Shown here one piece after another: positions 45,695 through 52,517 of a DNA stretch of 64,000 nucleotides; position 1 is the first letter of the stretch, and the number at the start of each line of letters is the position of its first letter. The position numbers and the translations under genes were made by a program. Source of the stretch: VXYL01 sp965199945 (lineage in GTDB: Bacteria; Pseudomonadota; Gammaproteobacteria; Pseudomonadales; Azotimanducaceae). The stretch spans positions 1,736,001 to 1,800,000 of the forward strand of contig OZ241354.1 in NCBI GenBank assembly GCA_965199945.1, written 5' to 3'. Below the pieces are notes generated by a model. That model searched no databases. It was not told the origin of the DNA and saw nothing but the letters and a program-made list of their open reading frames with translations.

Positions 45695-46030
45695 TCAGCG
45701 CGGAATCTGCCCCCGGTCGCGCAGCAGGTGGTCCATCAGCACGAGCGCGGTCATGGCCTCGGCGATGGGCACGGCGCGGATGCCGACGCAGGGGTCGTGG
45801 CGGCCTTTGGTGGCCACCGTCACTTCGTCGCCATGCACGTCCACCTTGCGGTCCGGCTTCACGATGCTCGAGGTGGGCTTGAGGGCGATGCTGGCGACGA
45901 TGTCCTGGCCGAAGGAGATGCCGCCGAGCAGGCCGCCGGCGTTGTTGGAGAGGAAGCCGCTGCGGTCGCGTTGATGCCCATGAGCGCCGCCGCAAGCTGG
46001 GCGTCGAGCTTGCCGAACACGGGCTCAGCG
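45695..46030 (-). pseudogene. Partial aroC duplicate (3' part)
   Basis: About 335 bases match the 3' end of the intact aroC at 46588-47000, with several substitutions. One 73-base deletion corresponds to 46866-46938 of the intact copy, exactly between two GCGTT repeats, and shifts the frame. Homology begins at the same AGCTCAGCGCGG at both stop-codon ends. The fragment cannot make a functional chorismate synthase. Its divergence suggests that the duplication is not recent. Confidence 0.85.
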
Positions 46031-46396
46031 AGGGCGCATTTGATCTCCTTCAAACCGCTGCCTTCTTGCACCCGTTCTACCGCGTCGACGAAGTCGTTCA
46101 AGGATGCCGGGGCTTGCGTCGCGACGGAGTTGACGTGTTGAGCGAAGCGCAGCCACGTCAATGTCGACTACGACCCAATGGCCATTGCGGTAGTCGGGGT
46201 TTTCAAGCAAATCCGCCAAGTCGCTTGGCACAGGAACCGACATGTCCTCGCCCTCGCAATGCACCTCGATCGCCTCTTGGACGTTTCGCTTCAGATCGCC
46301 CCAGCAAGCTGCGCTGGAGAAGCAGCCTGGGAAATCCGGCACGGTGACGCCAAGGGGGCCGGCACCGTCTTGATGGACGTAGACTGGATACAGCAT
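46025..46396 (-). CDS. HicB-family antitoxin, C-terminus doubtful
   Basis: The first 85 residues are a typical HicB partial RNase H-like domain (LYPVYVHQDGAGPLGVTVPD, then FPGCFSSAACWGDL and VQEAIEVHCEGEDM). After VVDIDVAALRS the sequence becomes arginine-rich and does not look like the normal HicB DNA-binding tail. An alternative frame there reads QHVNSVATQAPASLNDFVDA, so a frameshift is possible. The frame ends inside the aroC duplicate. The upstream hicA has lost its start. Confidence 0.72.
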   Translation of the reverse strand: MLYPVYVHQDGAGPLGVTVPDFPGCFSSAACWGDLKRNVQEAIEVHCEGEDMSVPVPSDLADLLENPDYRNGHWVVVDIDVAALRSTRQLRRDASPGILERLRRRGRTGARRQRFEGDQMRPR

Positions 46397-46418
46397 CGCG
46401 GATGTCCTTCGTGTCAAC

Positions 46419-46592
46419 CTAGCCCTGAGCCGCCGTCAAGCCCGCCTGTTTGCGGATGTTCTGAAGCGTTCCCTTTGGAATGTCCTTCACCGGGTGCGGC
46501 ACCGTCACATGTTCTCGGAAGTCCTCATGCCTGAACTTCTGATGGTCTCCCCTGCCTCCTACGCGTTTCCAACCATTTGCCTTGAGCTCAGC
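46419..46592 (-). pseudogene. HicA toxin gene lacking its start
   Basis: Read from 46592, the frame gives ELKANGWKRVGGRGDHQKFR and then HVTVPHPVKDIPKGTLQNIR and KQAGL before TAG. This is nearly a full HicA mRNA interferase, with the histidine loop GDHQKF. Only the first few residues and the start codon are missing. The reading frame runs backward into the aroC end, without any start codon before a TGA. The toxin is therefore probably not made, although hicB follows 22 bases downstream. Confidence 0.75.
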
Positions 46593-47649
46593 GCGGAATC
46601 TGCCCCCGGTCGCGCAGCAGGTGGTCCATCAGCACGAGCGCCGTCATGGCTTCGGCGATGGGTACGGCGCGGATGCCGACGCAGGGGTCGTGGCGGCCTT
46701 TGGTGGCCACCGTCACTTCGTCGCCATGCACGTCGATGCTGCGGCCCGGCTTCACGATGCTGGACGTTGGCTTGAGGGCGATGCTGGCCACGATGTCCTG
46801 GCCGGAGGAGATGCCGCCGAGCAGGCCGCCGGCGTTGTTGGAGAGGAAGCCGTTGCGGTCGCGTTCGTCGCGGTGCTCGCTGCCGCGCTGCCGCACGGCG
46901 CCGAAGCCGGCGCCGAATTCCACGCCCTTGACGGCGTTGATGCCCATGAGCGCCGCGGCAAGCTCGGCGTCGAGCTTGCCGAACACGGGCTCGCCCAATC
47001 CCACCGGCACGTTGCTCGCTACCACGGTCACCTTGGCGCCGATGGAATCGCCGTCGCGCCGCAGCGCGTCGATGTGCGCCGCGATGTCGTCCGTTGCGTC
47101 GGGGTCGGGGCAGAAGAACGGGTTGTCGTCTACCGAATCCAAATCCACCACGGCCAGTTCGCGCTCGCCGATCTGCGCCAGATAGCCGCGAATGGAGACC
47201 CCGGCGTGTGCCGCCAGGTACTTGCGGGCAATCGCCCCGGCGGCCACGCGCATCGCGGTTTCCCGCGCCGAGGCGCGCCCGCCACCGCGGTAGTCGCGTC
47301 GCCCGTACTTGGCGTGGTAGGTGAAGTCCGCGTGCGCTGGGCGGAACTGATCCTTGATGGCGCCGTAGTCGCGTGGGCGCTGATCCACGTTGTCGATGGC
47401 GAGGCCGATTGGCGTGCCCGTGGTGACGCCCTCGAAGACGCCCGAGAGGATGCGCACCGCATCCGGTTCGCGGCGCTGGGTGGTGTACTTGGACTGCCCC
47501 GGACGGCGACGATCCAGATCCCGCTGCAAGTCCGCCGCTTCAAGGGCCAAGCCCGGCGGGCAGCCGTCCACGACCGCGCCGAGCGCCGGCCCGTGGCTCT
47601 CGCCGAACGTGGTGAGCGTGAACGCCTGCCCGAAGGTGTTGCCGGCCAT
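46588..47649 (-). CDS. aroC: Chorismate synthase
   Basis: This 353-residue enzyme makes chorismate, using reduced FMN. It has the signature LTTFGESHGPALGAVVDGCP near the start, RRRPGQSKYTTQR near residue 47 and GRASARETAMRVAAGAIARK near 125. Length is normal. The stop TGA lies where the hicA fragment begins, so the gene end and the HicA coding sequence meet. Confidence 0.95.
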   Translation of the reverse strand: MAGNTFGQAFTLTTFGESHGPALGAVVDGCPPGLALEAADLQRDLDRRRPGQSKYTTQRREPDAVRILSGVFEGVTTGTPIGLAIDNVDQRPRDYGAIKDQFRPAHADFTYHAKYGRRDYRGGGRASARETAMRVAAGAIARKYLAAHAGVSIRGYLAQIGERELAVVDLDSVDDNPFFCPDPDATDDIAAHIDALRRDGDSIGAKVTVVASNVPVGLGEPVFGKLDAELAAALMGINAVKGVEFGAGFGAVRQRGSEHRDERDRNGFLSNNAGGLLGGISSGQDIVASIALKPTSSIVKPGRSIDVHGDEVTVATKGRHDPCVGIRAVPIAEAMTALVLMDHLLRDRGQIPR

Positions 47650-47687
47650 GAAGGAAGCCTACCGCAGTGCCCGCGCAAGCACGAAAC

Positions 47688-47719
47688 GGTCAGTGGCGGA
47701 ACGATGCCCGCCACTGACC
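47688..47719 (-). terminator. Strong hairpin between toxin-antitoxin pair and aroC
   Basis: Two perfect 12-base arms (GGTCAGTGGCGG / CCGCCACTGACC) flank an eight-base loop. It lies between the antitoxin stop and the aroC start. A weak T-run follows on the minus strand (GTTTCGT). A transcription terminator for the toxin-antitoxin unit, or an mRNA-stabilising structure, is likely. Confidence 0.55.
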
Positions 47720-47745
47720 ATGTTTGCCCCACGTTTGCCCCGCGG

Positions 47746-48222
47746 CTAGCCGGAAGACACGACCTTGAGGCCGTCTGCTTCAACCGCGTGTTCAAGCAGC
47801 GTGTACATGAACTCCGGCGCGCGGTCTTGCGCCTTGGTCTCCCACTCCCGTACGAGCAGGCGCAACAGCCGAGAGGCGGGGCTGGGCATCTCGGCCTCCC
47901 CCTTCTCCCAGCGTCGAACTTGCTGGTCCGAATAGCCGAGCAGATCGGCAAGCCCCTTCTGGGAGAGGTCCAGCCGCTTGCGCAGGAAGCGCAGCTCTCG
48001 GCCGCTCCAATAGCTCTTGCGTTCCACGATCCAATTCGCGATCACGGCGTCGAGGCCGTCCACGTCGTCAATCGACACGCCCGGCCCATAGGCGGTCTTG
48101 TGGTGCTTTACGCCGCCATCCAGCCAAACGTTGTCCAGACCGCACTCGGTGTAATGGTGCCAGCCAGTGCCATTTGCTTCTTCGGCGCTGGTCAGCGGTT
48201 GAATAACCCACTTCGGCGTCAT
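47746..48222 (-). CDS. Xre/MqsA-type HTH antitoxin
   Basis: The 158-residue protein begins with a segment common to MqsA-type antitoxins paired with DUF4258 toxins (WHHYTECGLDNVWLDGGV) but has no zinc-binding cysteine pairs. The C-terminal half is a helix-turn-helix (LRKRLDLSQKGLADLLGYSD, then QQVRRWEKGE). It is expected to bind and silence the toxin encoded just upstream and to repress the operon through the palindrome at 48595-48613. One base separates the genes. Confidence 0.85.
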   Translation of the reverse strand: MTPKWVIQPLTSAEEANGTGWHHYTECGLDNVWLDGGVKHHKTAYGPGVSIDDVDGLDAVIANWIVERKSYWSGRELRFLRKRLDLSQKGLADLLGYSDQQVRRWEKGEAEMPSPASRLLRLLVREWETKAQDRAPEFMYTLLEHAVEADGLKVVSSG

Positions 48223-48223
48223 C

Positions 48224-48586
48224 CTATGCTCCTCCTTCGCCCGCGTTGCCGAGGTCTTCGTCGCCTGCAAGCCAGACGGTGACCACGACAACCAACTCGT
48301 CCGCCGACGACACCGCGACCACGACCACGATTTCTCGGCCGGTGGCCGTGCCAACCATCTTCGCGCGCCAGTCGCTGCCATGCCCCGGCTGCGGATCTTC
48401 CTGGCACATTCCGCAGCGCAGGACGCGGAGCACCTCGTCCAGCGCAATGTCGCGCAGCGTCATTCGCTCTTGCGCGTGGCGAACGACGACGACATTGCCC
48501 GAACTCCGGGCACGCTCTTGGACGGTTCGCTGCAACCACGGCCGGCTGCCATGGAGCGCGATCACGTTGTCGTTGGTGGCGTCCAT
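48224..48586 (-). CDS. DUF4258-domain toxin
   Basis: The 120-residue protein has the DUF4258 pattern: HAQERMTLRDIALDEVLRVL near residue 38, then DWRAKMVGTATGREIVVVVA and VVVVTVW at the end of the core. DUF4258 proteins belong to the RelE/MqsR-like group and are presumed mRNA-targeting toxins. The partner antitoxin gene follows after one base. The start at 48586 lies just downstream of the operator palindrome. Confidence 0.82.
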   Translation of the reverse strand: MDATNDNVIALHGSRPWLQRTVQERARSSGNVVVVRHAQERMTLRDIALDEVLRVLRCGMCQEDPQPGHGSDWRAKMVGTATGREIVVVVAVSSADELVVVVTVWLAGDEDLGNAGEGGA

Positions 48587-48594
48587 GCTTGGAA

Positions 48595-48613
48595 AACTAT
48601 CAATTTGATAGTT
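48595..48613. promoter_or_regulatory. Palindromic operator of the toxin-antitoxin operon
   Basis: AACTATCAATTTGATAGTT is an inverted repeat with two nine-base arms around one base, about nine bases upstream of the toxin start. It overlaps the prmB stop codon. AT-rich palindromes of this kind are typical autoregulation sites for HTH antitoxins. Binding is inferred. Confidence 0.6.
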
Positions 48614-49505
48614 CTCTTGCAACAGCAAGTTCCCGACGTCGAATGGCGACGAAGACGCCGAAGCTGCCGTCGGCTTGGGGCTCCGCGTGTTCCAGCTCCA
48701 GCCAATGCGCTCCGAGCTGCGGGAAGGCGGCGGCAAATGCCGCGCTGCCGTTGCCGATTTCGCCGACGAGCACGCCACCTTGGGCGAGGCGCGAGTCCAG
48801 CGCAGCGACGATGCGCCGCCAGATGTCCAGTCCATCGGCGCCGCCGTGCAGGCCGAGACGCGGCTCGTGGCGGAACTCCGGCGGGGCCGCGTCGAGTTCG
48901 GCGGTCGGCACGTACGGCGGGTTGCAGAGAATGGCGTCGTAGCGGCGTTCGCCGAGGCCGGCGAAGAGGTCCGACTGCACCAGCCGCACGCGGTCGGCCA
49001 CGCCGTGCCGGGCGGCGTTGCGGCGCGCGCACGCCAATGCGCGGGAATCGACGTCCGCCAAGTCCACAGTCGCGCCGGGGAACGTCAGCGCAGCCAGAAT
49101 GCCGATGGCGCCGCAGCCGCAGCACAGGTCGAGGATTCGCCGCGGTTCGTCGGCGAGCCAAGGCCGAATGCGGTTGCCGAGCACTTCCGCCATTGGGGAT
49201 CGCGGGATCATCACGCCGGGTTCGACGTCGAAGGGCAAGCCGCCGAACCACGCCGTGCGCGTCAGGTAGGGCAAGGGCAGACGCTCGGCGATGCGGCGTT
49301 TCAGGAGCGCCTCCGGATCGCGCGCTCCGCTCTCGCCCGCGTCGGCATCCGCGAGCAGCCGGTGCGCCTCGTCGCGGGCATTGTCCGTGCCGTGGCCGAA
49401 GACGACGCCGGCGAGGGCGAGTCGGCGCGCGAAGTCCTCGACCAAATCAGGCTCGGCCTCGCGGCCGTCGGGGCTTCGGCGCTTCCGGTTGCCGCGACGC
49501 GGCAT
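48600..49505 (-). CDS. prmB: Ribosomal protein L3 glutamine methyltransferase
   Basis: This 301-residue HemK-family methyltransferase has a SAM-binding motif (RILDLCCGCGAIGILAA near residue 140) and the catalytic NPPYVP near 207. The YLTRTAWFGGLPFDVEPGV block is typical of PrmB rather than PrmC. It methylates a glutamine of ribosomal protein L3. The prmB-aroC neighbourhood is common in Gammaproteobacteria; here the toxin-antitoxin pair sits between them. Confidence 0.92.
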   Translation of the reverse strand: MPRRGNRKRRSPDGREAEPDLVEDFARRLALAGVVFGHGTDNARDEAHRLLADADAGESGARDPEALLKRRIAERLPLPYLTRTAWFGGLPFDVEPGVMIPRSPMAEVLGNRIRPWLADEPRRILDLCCGCGAIGILAALTFPGATVDLADVDSRALACARRNAARHGVADRVRLVQSDLFAGLGERRYDAILCNPPYVPTAELDAAPPEFRHEPRLGLHGGADGLDIWRRIVAALDSRLAQGGVLVGEIGNGSAAFAAAFPQLGAHWLELEHAEPQADGSFGVFVAIRRRELAVARELSN

Positions 49506-49508
49506 GGA

Positions 49509-50426
49509 TCACTGCGCCGACGGCAGAACCAGTTCGATGCGGCGGCCGCTCTCGGCGCTGCGGGGCAGCATTGAACCGGCGCCGAACGGTCGCGCATCCA
49601 AGCCCGCCGCAAGCATTCTGTTCGCTGCATCGGCTGCGCACTTGCGCGAGAGCCGCAGCGCCGCCTGCGCTTCCCCCGCGATGTGGCAGACGACGTAGAT
49701 GGCGCGGCCGGCCAAGGAGTCCAGCTGGCCAATCGCCGATTCGAGCGCATCCAAAGACGCCGGGGAGAGTTCGCCGGCCGCGCTCGGCTCCACATTCGGT
49801 AGCACCGCGTAGCCTTGGCGAGCGAGGGCGTCCGCGAGGCCGTCCGCAGCGGCGTTGGCTGGGCGCGGGCGGTTCTCCACGCGGGCGACATCCACGTGGG
49901 CATAGTTGCGTCGATTGCCGCGCTGCACGACGTAGACGGCGTACAGGGCATCCTCGGCCCTTGCCGCCAAGTAGAACTGGGCCGAGTCCGGCGCCACCAG
50001 CTCCTTCACGCCGAACACGTCGTTCGCCCAAACCGTGCTGCGTCCGCAGTCCCGACCGCGGCAGTTGAAGACGACATCGGCGCCGAGCGCGGCGACGGCT
50101 TCGGCATAGTGGGCCGCCACCTCGTCGAGGCGCGATCCTTCCGGCGCGCGGTAGGTGACCCGCAGCAGCGTCGCCGTCACGCGCTCGCCGCGGTCCACCC
50201 GCAAATCGCGGCGGGCGCGATCCACCCGGCCGGTGACGAAATCGTAGCTGCGCGGTCCGGCCTCGGGCACGAAGGCGACGATCGTCGCGCCCGGAAAGCG
50301 CGGCAGAGACGCGGGATCCTCCGATCCTTCGACATCGCCCGCGCCAGCCGCGATCGGCACCCCGACGCCCAAGAAGGCAGCCGCCAGCCCGCGTTGCGCA
50401 ACCTGTCGGAGAGCCGGCGCCCTCAT
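49509..50426 (-). CDS. DUF4892-domain secreted protein with OmpA-like C-terminus
   Basis: The 305-residue protein has a signal peptide (RGLAAAFLGVGVPIAAGAG). The DUF4892 part (DVVFNCRGRDCGRSTVWAND) carries paired cysteines. An OmpA-like C-terminal region follows (YVVCHIAGEAQAALRLSRKC, later GRRIELVL). It is probably periplasmic or bound to the cell wall. The start overlaps the gpsA stop by four bases, which suggests joint expression. Confidence 0.8.
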   Translation of the reverse strand: MRAPALRQVAQRGLAAAFLGVGVPIAAGAGDVEGSEDPASLPRFPGATIVAFVPEAGPRSYDFVTGRVDRARRDLRVDRGERVTATLLRVTYRAPEGSRLDEVAAHYAEAVAALGADVVFNCRGRDCGRSTVWANDVFGVKELVAPDSAQFYLAARAEDALYAVYVVQRGNRRNYAHVDVARVENRPRPANAAADGLADALARQGYAVLPNVEPSAAGELSPASLDALESAIGQLDSLAGRAIYVVCHIAGEAQAALRLSRKCAADAANRMLAAGLDARPFGAGSMLPRSAESGRRIELVLPSAQ

Positions 50427-51460
50427 CGCCCGTCGCCATCCTGCTTGCGCCACGGCACCGGCGCAGCGAACTCGACGTCCGCGCGCTGCTCGCTGGTCAT
50501 CAAGTCCGAAATCACGCGGTTCAAGTCCGCGTCGTCGAAGAGCAGACGGTGGAGGGCGTCGGCCAGCGGCATGTAGACGCCGAGTTCGGCGCTCTTCGCG
50601 CACACCACGCGCACCGTGTTCACGCCCTCGGCGAGCTTGCCGAGGTCCGCCATCGCGTCCGCCAGGCTCGCCCCCTCGGCGAGCTTCGCGCCAAGCTGAA
50701 AGTTGCGCGACAGCGGCGACGTGCAGGTGGCGAACAAGTCCCCTACTCCCGCCAAGCCCAGGAACGTCAGCGGATTGGCGCCGAGCGCCACGGCGAAGCG
50801 CCCCATCTCCGCCAGGCTGCGCGTCACCAGCATGGCCAGGGCGTTCTGGCCCACGCCGATCGCCGTGGCCAAGCCGCAGACGATGGCGTAGATGTTCTTC
50901 AACGCGCCGCCAAGCTCCACGCCGTACACGTCCGAACTGGCGTAGACGCGGAACGTCGGGCTCTTGAGCACCTCCTGCACGGTCGCGCACAAACTCTCGT
51001 GGCGGCTGGCGACCACCGTGCCGGCGAAGCGCCCATCGGCCATTTCCTCGGCGAGATTCGGGCCGCTGATGACGCCGATGCGGGCTTTCGGCAGCGCCTG
51101 CTCGAGGATCTGGCTCATCAGTTGAAAGCCGCTCGAGTCGATGCCCTTGGTGGCGCTGACGACGCCCGTCGCCGGCTGCGTCACGGCGCCGAGCTCGGTG
51201 GCGACTTCCCGGAAGGACGCACTCGGCACCGTCACGAACACCAGCTGGCTGCCGCCGACAGCCGCGGCCAAGTCGGCCGTTGGCGTCACCTGCTCCGCCA
51301 ACGGATGGCCAGGGAGATAGCGCCGGTTCTCGCCATGCTCGCGGATGTCCGCGAGCTGCGCCTCGTCGCGCATCCACAAGCACACGCCGATGCCGCCCCG
51401 GGCGACGATGTTGGCGATGGCGGTGCCGAAGTTGCCGGCCCCGACGATGGCGACTTGCAT
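50423..51460 (-). CDS. gpsA: Glycerol-3-phosphate dehydrogenase [NAD(P)+]
   Basis: This 345-residue enzyme makes sn-glycerol-3-phosphate for phospholipid synthesis. It has VAIVGAGNFGTAIANIVA at the N-terminus, ATKGIDSSGFQLMSQIL, the ISGPNLAEEMADGRF block and the catalytic lysine in GALKNIYAI. Length is normal. It overlaps the DUF4892 gene downstream. Confidence 0.95.
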   Translation of the reverse strand: MQVAIVGAGNFGTAIANIVARGGIGVCLWMRDEAQLADIREHGENRRYLPGHPLAEQVTPTADLAAAVGGSQLVFVTVPSASFREVATELGAVTQPATGVVSATKGIDSSGFQLMSQILEQALPKARIGVISGPNLAEEMADGRFAGTVVASRHESLCATVQEVLKSPTFRVYASSDVYGVELGGALKNIYAIVCGLATAIGVGQNALAMLVTRSLAEMGRFAVALGANPLTFLGLAGVGDLFATCTSPLSRNFQLGAKLAEGASLADAMADLGKLAEGVNTVRVVCAKSAELGVYMPLADALHRLLFDDADLNRVISDLMTSEQRADVEFAAPVPWRKQDGDGR

Positions 51461-51520
51461 GGCTTGAGCTGCCGCGCCAGCGTGTCGGCGCCTTCGCGTC
51501 GAAACCGCAGGCGTCGCAGG

Positions 51521-51976
51521 CTACAGACGATTGACGCTCGCCACGTGGGCCCACTCGGCCGGCGGCGCTTCGGCCGGGGCGTCCTTCGCTTCCACGCTGA
51601 CGGCCAGCGTTCTGCCGAAGCGCAGCAGCGCCGCCGAGGTGTCGGTGAGCCGCAGCGCACTGCGCGCCCGATCCACCGGCAAAGCGCCCAAGCGCTGCGG
51701 GGCTGGCCCGGAAATCCACAGCACGTGCTGCTCGCCTTCGCCCGGCCCCTTCGCCGCCTCGGCCCGCACATGCATGGTGCTGCCGCGCAGGTCCGCGCTC
51801 GCCACCCACAGCGGCGCGGCTTCGTCGCCGATGACCGCCACGTAGTCCGGCGTGTGCCCGCCCACGACCAGTTCCGCATTGGCGATGTAGGCGAAGAGCG
51901 CCGCCGCGGTGCCGAGAACGGCCCAGCCCTGCCAGAAGCGGATGGATTGAAAGATGCCGCCTGCGTTGTCGTCCAA
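51521..51976 (-). CDS. RskA-like anti-sigma factor, C-terminal domain only
   Basis: This roughly 151-residue protein has one membrane segment (RFWQGWAVLGTAAALFAYIA) and then the periplasmic RskA/anti-sigma-K domain (APLWVASADLRGSTMHVRA, later HVLWISGPAPQRLGALPVD). The cytoplasmic sigma-binding domain usual in RskA is missing. The start may be TTG at 51976; upstream DNA is an unrelated transposase remnant. The gene may be a truncated anti-sigma factor. No sigma factor gene lies next to it. Confidence 0.6.
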   Translation of the reverse strand: MDDNAGGIFQSIRFWQGWAVLGTAAALFAYIANAELVVGGHTPDYVAVIGDEAAPLWVASADLRGSTMHVRAEAAKGPGEGEQHVLWISGPAPQRLGALPVDRARSALRLTDTSAALLRFGRTLAVSVEAKDAPAEAPPAEWAHVASVNRL

Positions 51977-51984
51977 CGTCGTCC

Positions 51985-52338
51985 CCCATGGGTGGTTGCC
52001 GCATGGCCGGCGAACATACCGAGAACGCGCCCGCAAAGGAAGCGCAGTAATGTCCAATGAGCCGGTCTCCGCGTGCTGCTTGAGCAGCCGGCTGGTCTGC
52101 GCCGGCGAGAATCCGCACCTTGCCGATGTACGCCCGCTGTACGCCCGCGCGCAGCCCCGGTCGGCGCGCCCGAGCAGGTGGCAGTCGAACTTCGCCGCCG
52201 TCTTCTGCGCGAAGGCGTAGCGCGCCGCCGGTCCTTGGGTTCGTAGTCCACAGGCGCCGAACCTTCGACGAAGGCGCGAACCTGCTGCGAAGACGCCTCG
52301 CGTGTTAATCTTCCGCGATGCTTGAGATGGCGGAACAC
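51985..52338 (-). pseudogene. Remnant of an integrase/transposase gene
   Basis: Three frames read in turn give QQVRAFVEGSAPVDYEPKDR, then YAFAQKTAAKFDCHLLGRAD, then SPAQTSRLLKQHAETGSLDI. This pattern I associate with the N-terminal part of rve-type integrase proteins of insertion elements. The catalytic part is absent. It is a frameshifted, truncated relic. Confidence 0.5.
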
Positions 52339-52390
52339 GCGGGCCGAATTGGGCCGAATGTCGAGGCCGGCGGCACCGCGGAACGCCGCC

Positions 52391-52407
52391 AGGGAGGCGT
52401 GTTTGTG
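52391..52407 (+). promoter_or_regulatory. Ribosome binding site and GTG start just ahead of a poly-C tract
   Basis: AGGGAGG (52391-52397) lies seven bases before GTG (52405-52407), the best start signal for the giant repeat-protein gene. In the assembled sequence this start is out of frame and meets TGA at 52459-52461. One extra C (or two fewer) in the following tract puts it in frame, with a good signal peptide (RLRTALAALVLALAALASG). Confidence 0.6.
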
Positions 52408-52409
52408 AG

Positions 52410-52424
52410 CCCCCCCCCCCCCCC
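52410..52424 (+). repeat. Poly-C tract of 15 bases (candidate phase-variation switch)
   Basis: Fifteen consecutive C follow the second codon after the GTG at 52405. Long mononucleotide tracts in the first codons of surface-protein genes change length by slipped-strand mispairing and switch expression on and off. With C15 the frame is closed; with C16 or C13 it opens. Homopolymers of this length are also prone to assembly error. Confidence 0.75.
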
Positions 52425-52517
52425 GAAAACGGGCGTGGCGGAGGTAGCCGCCGCTCCCTGACCTGCGGCGGCAGGGCCGCCCGCCTTCGCACCGCGCTTG
52501 CCGCCCTCGTCCTTGCC

